From Terriglobia bacterium (GTDB taxonomy: Bacteria; Acidobacteriota; Polarisedimenticolia; Polarisedimenticolales; JAIQFR01): a stretch of DNA of 64,000 bases. The notes beneath the pieces are model-generated. The model did no database searches and was not told where the DNA came from. It saw nothing but the letters and a program-made list of their open reading frames with translations. The position numbers and the translations under genes are program-made. Within the stretch, counting starts at the first letter, position 1. The number at the start of each line of letters is the position of its first letter. Shown here in pieces: positions 20,840 through 27,156 of this stretch. The stretch spans positions 1 to 64,000 of the forward strand of contig JAIQFR010000010.1 of NCBI GenBank assembly GCA_020073205.1, read 5' to 3'.

Positions 20840-21874
20840 TCAGGCCCGGTTCTCCGCGAGGGCGCGACGGATCATGCGCTCCACCTCGGCCGTCGCGTTC
20901 ACCGGGGTCAGGCGTGACCCGGGGTGTGCGCGCGCGAACACTCGGAAGATCTCATCAGCGAACGCGGGACCTATCGTCTCGACCCCTTTGAAGTCGAGAA
21001 CGATCTCTCGGAACCGTTCGAGCCGTGAGAGCAATCGCTTGCCTTGCGATCGCGACACGAGGCTCTCCCCCTCGGATCGCGCGAGATCCACGACGAGGTG
21101 CGTCCGGCTGAACGCGTAGTCGTCCTGCTCCGACGCGTAGCGGTCGAAGACCTCTTGCGCGGTGCACGTCGTGGCCGGTCGGATCGCCATGCTCACCGTC
21201 GTGCCCGCGATCCGGGCGCGGCTTTCGATGAGCCAGTCCTCTTCGTCCCGCTTGTGCGAGAGGAACAGCTTCCCGGACAGGATGCCGAACTCGTCGAACA
21301 TCCTCGACGTGAAGAAGATCCCCTCGCCGGTGTGCCGCTCGGGATCGGTCGTGAGCTTCCCTTTCACCAATTCGAGGATCGCGTGACGGTCGTCGTCGAG
21401 ACTGTAGGCTTCACGGATCTTTCTGAAGATCCCGATCCCCTCGTCGACCACCGTCAGCTCGACCCGCACCGCCGAACGTCGAACGGTGACGATCATCCGG
21501 GACGCTCCCGCGTGGTCGATCACGTTGTTGACCATCTCGGTCACGCCGTAGTGGCAGATGTCGCGCACGTTCGACCGAAGATCGCCGACGGCCGGTGCGA
21601 CCTGCCGAATCCAGACCTGGTCCTCGGTCAGTCCGGGACCGACGTCGTACGTGCGAGATTCCTCGGACAGGACGGGCAGGCAGTAGGTGCGGCCACGGGT
21701 CTCCCCCTCGGCCACGAGGGTTCCCGTTGCCAACATGCGGCGAAGGTGGAGGCCAGCCGCCTGGCGGGTGATGCCGAAGCGCTCGGAGACGACTCGCGCG
21801 ACATCTCGCGGACGCTCGGCGACCAGCTCCACGATGAAGCGCTCGATCTCGTCTCGACGGTTCGAGGGGGCCAC
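20840..21874 (-). CDS. HTH - HATPase - STAS-like (DUF4325-type) regulator
   Basis: 344 residues from a GTG. Residues 1-65 look like a winged helix-turn-helix (RFGITRQAAGLHLRRMLATGTLV). Next is a GHKL ATPase with N-box EMVNNVIDHA (about 112-121), G1 DEGIGIF and G2 GEGIFFTSRMF. The C-terminal region, about 90 residues (HLVVDLARSEGES ... VLDFKGVETIGPAFADEIFRVF), fits a STAS-like fold. One chain thus holds a DNA-binding, a switch-ATPase and an antagonist-like module, parts usually split among anti-sigma partners. It lies at the edge of a defence island. The role is unknown. Confidence 0.8.
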   Translation of the reverse strand: MAPSNRRDEIERFIVELVAERPRDVARVVSERFGITRQAAGLHLRRMLATGTLVAEGETRGRTYCLPVLSEESRTYDVGPGLTEDQVWIRQVAPAVGDLRSNVRDICHYGVTEMVNNVIDHAGASRMIVTVRRSAVRVELTVVDEGIGIFRKIREAYSLDDDRHAILELVKGKLTTDPERHTGEGIFFTSRMFDEFGILSGKLFLSHKRDEEDWLIESRARIAGTTVSMAIRPATTCTAQEVFDRYASEQDDYAFSRTHLVVDLARSEGESLVSRSQGKRLLSRLERFREIVLDFKGVETIGPAFADEIFRVFARAHPGSRLTPVNATAEVERMIRRALAENRA

Positions 21875-21882
21875 GAGGTGAG

Positions 21883-21917
21883 ATTGTAAAGCCGAGGGGA
21901 TGCTATTGACAAGTCAA
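21883..21917 (-). promoter_or_regulatory. Promoter with overlapping palindrome, giving a near-leaderless mRNA
   Basis: On the minus strand TTGTCA (-35, 21912-21907) and TACAAT (-10, 21888-21883) are 18 bp apart. The predicted transcript starts about two bases from the GTG at 21874, so it is almost leaderless. A 12-bp perfect palindrome, TTGACAAGTCAA (21906-21917), covers the -35 box and may be an operator. Confidence 0.5.
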
Positions 21918-22114
21918 GCGGCCACGTTTGGAAAGCGCAAGTAGGACGAATCGGCGAGGATCAGCCCTTATTGCCAAGGATGCGGATGATCGCATGGGCC
22001 TGCGAGCTTTGCGCGATCCCCGCTGCGAGGCGTGCGTCCCGATGCCTGTGGTACCTCGCCGACATACTCGAGCGAGTGGCTCAACCGGTCTAGCGACCCC
22101 TCTCGCCGCCAGGA

Positions 22115-22864
22115 TCAGGCCGCGTCGTCCCTGTAGGTCAGCGCGAAAATCGTATCGGTCAGCCACCGCCGGAACGACCCGTTGTCGCTGAACTGCTTGA
22201 ACAGCTCCGTGTCGTCCTTGAGCAGCACCGTCATGACCCGACCCAGGGCCTTGTCGTGCTCGATGCGGGCGTTTTGCTTGTCCGAGTTCTTCTTTGCGTT
22301 CACGTACGCCGTGTCGGACGCCACCCGCATCGGGATCTCCTCAGTGATGAGCTTGTGCACCCGATCGGCGTCGGTCCACGGGATGCTGCCGAACTGGTCG
22401 TTGAAGGTCTTGATGATGTTGGACAACCGGTCCAGCTCGGGCTCGGGCATCCGTCCGCCACCCGTGGTCGGCACCGGCTCGATCTGGGCGTCCTCGTCCG
22501 GGAGTTGGATCCTCATCGCCGCCTGCTTCTCGACCCGGAAGCTGTCCATGTCGATCAGCGCGAGAATCCCCTCCGCCAGGTCCTCGTCCACGGGCGCCGG
22601 CAGCTTGGGCACGAGGAAGTTCAGGAAGATCGATAGCTTCTCCCACTCGGCGTTCGTGTACGGCAGGATCGACGCCAGGAAGACGCCGCCTCCGACGATG
22701 AAGTGCCTCGGGGCGTGGAGCTTGAATAGAAAGAGGCCTCCCGCCGGTAGCGCTTTGAAGTGCGGACCGCCGCTCGGCTGCCAGAAATTAACCTCCTCGA
22801 GGTCGAGCGTCGCCGCGAGCTGGCGGTGCCAGTCGCCGTCCGTGATGCCGACATAGAGCTTCAT
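22115..22864 (-). CDS. Chimeric remnant: HNH-nuclease-type N-terminal domain joined to HsdR C-terminus
   Basis: 249 residues in one clean frame. Residues 1 to about 61 (YVGITDGDW, VNFWQPSGG, LFLFKLHAPRHFIVGGG) match the N-terminal domain of a family of HNH restriction endonucleases. From about residue 62 (FLASILPYTNAEWEKLSIFL onward, with SDKQNARIEHDKALGRVM and DNGSFRRWLTDTIF) it matches the extreme C-terminus of type I restriction subunit HsdR. Neither the HNH motif nor the HsdR nuclease or helicase parts are present. The junction falls near 22680. It is most simply a deletion fusion. Expression and function are unknown. Confidence 0.75.
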   Translation of the reverse strand: MKLYVGITDGDWHRQLAATLDLEEVNFWQPSGGPHFKALPAGGLFLFKLHAPRHFIVGGGVFLASILPYTNAEWEKLSIFLNFLVPKLPAPVDEDLAEGILALIDMDSFRVEKQAAMRIQLPDEDAQIEPVPTTGGGRMPEPELDRLSNIIKTFNDQFGSIPWTDADRVHKLITEEIPMRVASDTAYVNAKKNSDKQNARIEHDKALGRVMTVLLKDDTELFKQFSDNGSFRRWLTDTIFALTYRDDAA

Positions 22865-22983
22865 GGGGCCGCGCCCGTAGGACCTTTGGTGGGGATCCCG
22901 TTCGGCTGGCTAATGTACCGCGATCGCCCCGCAGATGGAACAGCCGATCCCTCTGGGCTGCGCGAAAGGTAGATAATCCCCCC

Positions 22984-23910
22984 ATGCCCCCCCTCGACCT
23001 GGATCGCCGAGTTCGCCTCACGGCTTTCGAGTGGCTTCGCCACCAGGTGGACCTCCACGGCGACGTCCTTCCCTGGTCGATCCTCTCCCGGGGCTTCGAC
23101 TTCGACGGCGAGCGCGTGCCGCTCGTCTCCATGCAGGGGATCTTCAAGCCGAAGGTCCTCCCCGAGGTGCCCCTATCGATCCGAAGCTCCGCGGACGGGC
23201 CGTACGACGACGCCTTCGGCCCCGACGGACTCCGCTACGCCTACCGCGGCACGAACCCTGACCACCCGGACAACCGTGGACTCCGCGCGGCAATGACCCG
23301 CCGCATCCCGCTCGTCTACTTCCACGGGATAGTAGAGGGGAAGTACCTGGCCGCGTGGCCGGTCTTCGTCGTCGGGGACGCTCGCGCCGCGCTCCGCTTC
23401 ACGGTGGCGCTCGACGACGCCCAGCACGTGAGCGAGGGGCTCGGGGCCGGCGGGCACGAAGCCAACGATTCGATCGACCTGGGTGCGACGGCTCGCCGCT
23501 CCTACATCACGGCGACCCTCCGCGTCCGCCTCCACCAGCGCTCGTTCCGCGAGCGGGTCCTCCTTGCCTACCGGCAGCAGTGCGCGCTCTGCCGCCTCCG
23601 GCACGACGAGCTGCTCGACGCGGCGCACATCATCCCGGACGCCGACGACGAGGGCGAGCCGATCGTCCAGAACGGCCTCGCGCTCTGCAAGCTCCACCAC
23701 GCGGCCTACGACCGGCAGTTCCTGACGGTGCGGCCCGATCACGTGATCGAGGTGCGGCAGGCGATCCTCGACGAGGAGGACGGACCGATGTTGCTCCACG
23801 GCCTCAAGGGGATGCACGGACAGAGGATCGTCCTCCCGCGCTCGCGGGAGCTGTATCCCGATCCGGAACGGCTCGCGCGACGCTACCGCCTCTTTCGTGA
23901 AGCGGTATGA
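22984..23910 (+). CDS. HNH endonuclease (putative restriction endonuclease)
   Basis: 308 residues, divergent from the chimera with 119 bp between. The C-terminal third carries a complete HNH motif: CALC near residue 200, then DAAHIIPDADDEGEP, NGLALCKLHHAAYD. The N-terminal 180 residues form a recognition-like domain (for example VDLHGDVLPWSILSRGF, GIFKPK, YRGTNPDHPDNRGL, IPLVYFHGI) seen in stand-alone HNH nucleases. No methyltransferase is adjacent, so it may act on modified or foreign DNA, or be an orphan. The start ATG at 22984 is the first in frame. Confidence 0.88.
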   Translation: MPPLDLDRRVRLTAFEWLRHQVDLHGDVLPWSILSRGFDFDGERVPLVSMQGIFKPKVLPEVPLSIRSSADGPYDDAFGPDGLRYAYRGTNPDHPDNRGLRAAMTRRIPLVYFHGIVEGKYLAAWPVFVVGDARAALRFTVALDDAQHVSEGLGAGGHEANDSIDLGATARRSYITATLRVRLHQRSFRERVLLAYRQQCALCRLRHDELLDAAHIIPDADDEGEPIVQNGLALCKLHHAAYDRQFLTVRPDHVIEVRQAILDEEDGPMLLHGLKGMHGQRIVLPRSRELYPDPERLARRYRLFREAV

Positions 23911-24065
23911 ACCAGAATGGGCATCAGGCACGCGCGACCAGACGGATCTGGAGCGCCTGCGGGCTCAGCGCGCGGTCTCGCCGGTGACGTTCGTCGAGGC
24001 TTCCGGCTGGGGTTGCCGGAGAAGTGCGGCGACGCGGGCAACCCTTAGTACCCCCACTCCTACGC

Positions 24066-25130
24066 TTATTTGCGGGTCGTACCCTTACCCGCTCGACGAC
24101 GCCAGCGAGCCGCGGGGCCTCTGCCCGAGCAAGCAACCTCACCGGCGCGCTTCATCTCCGCCAGAAGCCGGCGGATCCACTCGCGGCCGACGCCGGGACA
24201 AGCGCGCTCGATGTCCACGAGCCGGAAGTCGCCTTCCTGGCCGCGGACCGCCTGCCGTACGAGATCTGCCTTGGCTCCCCGTGGGCTCCTCGTTCGGCCG
24301 ACCCGTTCTTCGAATTCCCGGTAGGCCGCCTTCAGGACATAGAGCAGGAAGTTGATGTACGGCCAGGGGTCGTGGCGGCCGCCGTGCCAGCCGCGGGAGC
24401 TTGACTCCAGCGTTTCGTAATACCGCTCCCGGTTCTGTTCGATGAGCCGCTCCAGGCTGATGTACCGTCCGACTTCGTAGCCGAGGTGATAGCTCTGGAG
24501 AAGCAGCAGGAGTCTCGAGACCCGGCCGTTTCCATCTCGGAATGGATGGACGCAGAGGAAGTCGAGGTTGCTCGCCGCCAGCAGGATGAGGGGATGCGTC
24601 CACCGCTCCTTCAACCCCCGATTCCAGCTCTCGAGGGTCTCGGCCATGAAGGCGGGGGTGTGGCTCGCTGGCACACTGCGGAACCGGACCCGAGCGCTTC
24701 CGTCTTTCCGCTTTTCGATGACATCGACGTCTTTCTCCTTGTAGCGCCCGGCGTCCCAGATCTCGCCGCGGGTGAGCCGGTGCAGGCGGCGCACCGTTCT
24801 CTCGGAGACCCGCAGACCTTTCCGCCTTTCGTGAATGAGCCTCAGCGCGTCCCGATAGCCTCGAACCTCCTCCTCGCTGCGGTCCCTCAGCTTCGATCTG
24901 CCGAATACCAGGGTGGCGATTCGCTTCTGATCGACCGTCACGCCCTCGATTCGATTGGAGGAGACGGCGCTCTCGATCAGCGCGTGTTCGCGCAACACCT
25001 TCAACTGCTGAGGAGCCTGCCTGGTGAAGAGCTCCTGCTTCCCGCGAGCCTCGCCGAGGTCCGCGAGGTACCACGCTGTGGCCTGAGGAACCGTCCCGGG
25101 ACCCGAGCTGAGAAGCCGGAGCGTCATCAT
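24066..25130 (-). CDS. Fic/DOC family AMPylation protein
   Basis: 354 residues. The Fic active-site motif HPFRDGNGR is complete at residues 195-203, with the catalytic His195. An N-terminal inhibitory motif of the (S/T)xxxE(G/N) type is seen at SNRIEG (58-63), so it would be a class II self-inhibited Fic protein. The C-terminal region is a winged-helix type domain that ends in a basic tail. Such proteins transfer AMP from ATP to target proteins. Two ATG codons lie at 25130 and 25127. It sits in the toxin-antitoxin island with no separate antitoxin gene beside it. Confidence 0.9.
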   Translation of the reverse strand: MMTLRLLSSGPGTVPQATAWYLADLGEARGKQELFTRQAPQQLKVLREHALIESAVSSNRIEGVTVDQKRIATLVFGRSKLRDRSEEEVRGYRDALRLIHERRKGLRVSERTVRRLHRLTRGEIWDAGRYKEKDVDVIEKRKDGSARVRFRSVPASHTPAFMAETLESWNRGLKERWTHPLILLAASNLDFLCVHPFRDGNGRVSRLLLLLQSYHLGYEVGRYISLERLIEQNRERYYETLESSSRGWHGGRHDPWPYINFLLYVLKAAYREFEERVGRTRSPRGAKADLVRQAVRGQEGDFRLVDIERACPGVGREWIRRLLAEMKRAGEVACSGRGPAARWRRRAGKGTTRK

Positions 25131-25210
25131 CGTTCGTCACCTCGGATCTGACGCTGGGGCGTCGACCGTCGTGCGCCCCTGAGCCCTATCGTAATCCGAA
25201 TGGGGAGCCC

Positions 25211-25264
25211 GACGGGCTCGCTTCGGGAACCGTTGCAACCTCGTGATCCGGGAACGCGAGCCTC
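25211..25264 (-). pseudogene. Fragment of a second DUF5615 (PIN-like) toxin gene
   Basis: This 54-bp stretch aligns without gaps to 26764-26817, inside the intact DUF5615 gene, with 8 mismatches. It encodes LAFPDHEVATVPEA on the minus strand versus LAFPDHEVSTVPEA in the intact gene. No start or remaining domain is left. It lies in the short gap between the AbiEi gene and the Fic gene, where a partner toxin might be expected. Confidence 0.6.
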
Positions 25265-25279
25265 TGGCTCCTGGCCGAC

Positions 25280-25888
25280 TCACAGCACCGCCTCGAGGTA
25301 CGGGCGAACGATCCGGTCCACGCGGCAGAGCTTCGCCGCGCGGAGAACCTGGGCGGCCGCGAACTTGCGCTCGGCAAGGCCGGTGCGCAGGGCTTCTATC
25401 GCGACCTCGATCCCGAGCCGGTTGCGGAACTTGAAGCAATCGGCGACGGTCTTGGCAGGCTCGTACACGCGGATCTCGACCCCGTCGCGCTCGTGGGTCT
25501 CGATCCCCGAGGTGAACATCGAGCCGGAGAAGCGATAGATGCGGAGCGGCGGCCACTCGAGCCGGGGTCGAGCCGTTCCGCGCGGGAGAGCGATGCTCAC
25601 CTCGTGGGGAATCTCTGTCGTGAGCCCGTGGAAGTGGAGCGCGGACACGATCGCGATCACGGCCTTGGGGATGCGGTAGGCCACGGTCACGAGGTCGGGC
25701 TCGGCCAGGGGCGGAAGGTCGGCCAGACGGTAGACCCCACGGCTCACGCGCGTGACAACCCCAGAGTCCCGCAGGGCGTAAAGGTCGCGCGGATGCACGC
25801 CGGCACCCAGCGCCTTGGTGGTCCGCAGCACCCCCCCAGCATGGCGGAAGGCCGCGATCACCCTCCCTCTTACAGGAGATCTCTTCAT
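25280..25888 (-). CDS. AbiEi-family type IV antitoxin (no AbiEii partner)
   Basis: 202 residues from the ATG at 25888. Upstream ATG (25906) and GTG (25909) codons lie in AT-rich operator DNA and add only a few residues. Residues about 1-55 are the winged helix (GGVLRTTKALGAGVHPRDLYALRDSGVVTRVSRGVYRL). The rest follows the AbiEi pattern with ALHFHGLTTEIPHEVSIALPRG and VYEPAKTVADCFKFRNRLG. AbiEi normally represses its own operon and counteracts the AbiEii nucleotidyltransferase toxin; no AbiEii gene follows here. Confidence 0.87.
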   Translation of the reverse strand: MKRSPVRGRVIAAFRHAGGVLRTTKALGAGVHPRDLYALRDSGVVTRVSRGVYRLADLPPLAEPDLVTVAYRIPKAVIAIVSALHFHGLTTEIPHEVSIALPRGTARPRLEWPPLRIYRFSGSMFTSGIETHERDGVEIRVYEPAKTVADCFKFRNRLGIEVAIEALRTGLAERKFAAAQVLRAAKLCRVDRIVRPYLEAVL

Positions 25889-25891
25889 GCT

Positions 25892-25937
25892 GGATAGAAC
25901 ATACATCACTTATAAACAAGTGTTAACTTTTCTATCC
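25892..25937. promoter_or_regulatory. Nested inverted repeats upstream of AbiEi antitoxin (likely operator)
   Basis: The outer arms GGATAGAA (25892-25899) and TTCTATCC (25930-25937) are a perfect 8-bp inverted repeat 30 bp apart. Inside them CACTT (25907-25911) and AAGTG (25918-25922) form a second one. AbiEi antitoxins are known to bind paired repeats upstream of their own gene, so autoregulation is likely. Confidence 0.55.
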
Positions 25938-26182
25938 ACACCATCAGAGCCCCTCGGAAGGTGATGGGCCTTCCGCTCGCGCGAGCAGACCTGCCCCCGC
26001 TGATCCGAGGTTTCGCGAACGCAGCCAAGCGGATCGTGACTCAAGCGGCCTCCGGGACCGCGTTCGCCCAAGTTGATCACGGTCCCTCGCGGGAGCCCGT
26101 CGCGCCCGCGGCGACGCGGCCCCGGGGTTCCGTCCTGAAGCCGAGCAGGCCGCGCTCGTCCACCTTTTCATTCGGGGGTAGA

Positions 26183-26210
26183 TTCCACAATGGTTCCATT
26201 GTGGAACCAT
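26183..26210. promoter_or_regulatory. Overlapping palindromes before the FitA-like antitoxin (likely operator)
   Basis: Two perfect inverted repeats overlap: TTCCACAATGG / CCATTGTGGAA (26183-26206, 2-bp centre) and ATGGTTCCA / TGGAACCAT (26190-26210, 3-bp centre). They end 17 bp before the antitoxin ATG. Ribbon-helix-helix antitoxins bind such sites to repress themselves. Confidence 0.6.
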
Positions 26211-26227
26211 ATGGAGGTTCCTCCGTC

Positions 26228-26470
26228 ATGCCAGCGCTCACGCTCAAGAACATCCCCACCGCGCTCTACGAGAAGCTGAAGACAAGTGCGGCGACGCATC
26301 GCCGCAGCCTCAACAGCGAGATTCTCGAGCGCCTGGATGCCTCGCTCGGCGGAAGGCCGGTCGATCCAGCAGCCTTCCTCGCGAACGCCGACGCGCTGCG
26401 CGAGCGGCTCGCCGTTCCGCCGCTCACCGCGAGATCGCTGAAGAAGGCCAAGGCGGCGGGACGGCCATGA
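26228..26470 (+). CDS. FitA-like ribbon-helix-helix antitoxin
   Basis: 80 residues. The N-terminal half MPALTLKNIPTALYEKLK followed by HRRSLNSEILERL is an Arc-type ribbon-helix-helix DNA-binding domain as in FitA/VapB antitoxins. The C-terminal half would wrap a PIN toxin. The ATG at 26228 follows a GGAGG site and the palindromic operator. Its TGA overlaps the ATG of the next frame (ATGA), the classic arrangement with a VapC/FitB toxin, but that toxin is cut short. Confidence 0.85.
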   Translation: MPALTLKNIPTALYEKLKTSAATHRRSLNSEILERLDASLGGRPVDPAAFLANADALRERLAVPPLTARSLKKAKAAGRP

Positions 26471-26534
26471 TCGTCGTGGACACGAACGGCCTCGCCCACC
26501 TGCCGCTCGCGGCGGCGGGCACCCGGCGCGCGGG
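26467..26534 (+). pseudogene. Stump of a VapC/FitB-type PIN toxin
   Basis: The frame overlapping the antitoxin stop starts MIVVDTNGLAHLPLAAAG, the usual first strand and helix of a PIN ribonuclease with its first acidic residue (Asp5). After about 22 codons the DNA becomes the 3' end of the opposite-strand DUF5615 gene, and no further PIN motifs follow. The toxin has therefore been truncated, leaving the antitoxin without an intact partner here. Confidence 0.7.
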
Positions 26535-26855
26535 TCAGCCGCCGAGCCGCACGACATCCCCCGGTCGAATCGACGCCAGAGCTTTCGTGATCTCCGGCAC
26601 CAAGGCCTTGAGATCCTCGAAGCGATTGCTGCTCGCTCGGAGCACGATGACGCCCAAGCGCATTCCGGCGAGAGGTTGTTGCGCGGCCAGGTTTCGGTCG
26701 ATCGTGATGAACACGTCGAATCGGTCCTTCGCGAGGGTCAGGAGATCGCCATTGCTCCGTCCCGACCAGCCTGCCTCGGGAACCGTCGAAACCTCGTGAT
26801 CGGGGAACGCGAGCCTCAACCTTCGCGGGAGGCATTCGTCAAGCAGCACCCGCAT
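26535..26855 (-). CDS. DUF5615 family PIN-like toxin
   Basis: 106 residues. The start MRVLLDECLPRRL and the internal DVFITIDRNL give the acidic residues of the PIN-like fold (Asp and Glu at 6-7, a later Asp in TIDRN). This family is the usual partner of DUF433 antitoxins and is predicted to be an RNase. The gene overlaps the DUF433 stop by 17 bp. Its 3' end butts against the truncated PIN gene of the neighbouring system, so its insertion or rearrangement probably caused that truncation. Confidence 0.85.
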   Translation of the reverse strand: MRVLLDECLPRRLRLAFPDHEVSTVPEAGWSGRSNGDLLTLAKDRFDVFITIDRNLAAQQPLAGMRLGVIVLRASSNRFEDLKALVPEITKALASIRPGDVVRLGG

Positions 26856-27063
26856 CTTGGAGCAGCGCCTCCTTGGCCAGTTCCAGAGCGGCGACGGCCT
26901 GCTCCCGCGAGACGGTCGGGAAATCGTCGAGGAAGTCCTCGAGGCGATCGCCCGCCTCGAGGTAGTCGATCAGCGCCTCGACGGGCACCCGTGTTCCGGA
27001 GAACACCGGCGTTCCCTGCAAGACCTCGGGGGACCGCGCTACCACGGATTGACCTTTTCTCAT
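26839..27063 (-). CDS. DUF433 family antitoxin
   Basis: 74 residues. The sequence SPEVLQGTPVFSGTRVPVEALIDYLEAGDRLEDFLDDFPTVSREQAVAALELA is a typical DUF433 helix-turn-helix domain. It is the first gene of the pair, overlaps the DUF5615 toxin by 17 bp, and is preceded by a perfect TATAAT box inside an inverted repeat, as expected for a self-repressing antitoxin. Confidence 0.88.
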   Translation of the reverse strand: MRKGQSVVARSPEVLQGTPVFSGTRVPVEALIDYLEAGDRLEDFLDDFPTVSREQAVAALELAKEALLQDAGAA

Positions 27064-27073
27064 TGGAGGCTCC

Positions 27074-27107
27074 GGGACCGGTGGGCATTATAGCGCCCGC
27101 AGGTCCC
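27074..27107 (-). promoter_or_regulatory. DUF433/DUF5615 promoter-operator
   Basis: On the minus strand a perfect TATAAT (27092-27087) lies about 24 bp before the antitoxin ATG. It is framed by an inverted repeat with arms GGGACC-N3-GGGC (27074-27086) and GCCC-N3-GGTCCC (27095-27107). A repressor bound there would cover the -10 box. The -35 is poor. Confidence 0.55.
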
Positions 27108-27156
27108 GGCGTCGGAGCGCCCGCGGCTCGTGAGCGAGCGCGCGGAGACTCACTCC

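Larger units (their letters stand above)
25889..26227. other. AT-rich divergent control region between two antitoxin genes
   Basis: This 339-bp gap holds operator-like repeats at both ends and no convincing gene in between. Its left end (25890-25940) is far more AT-rich than anything nearby. Confidence 0.5.

Noticed and set aside
23911-24065. Small gene between the HNH nuclease and Fic genes
   Set aside because: Frames here lack the local codon pattern, ribosome site and motifs.
26467-26799. 110-codon frame starting like a PIN toxin
   Set aside because: Only the first 22 codons look like a PIN domain. The rest is the antisense of the DUF5615 gene, so it is listed as a truncated pseudogene.
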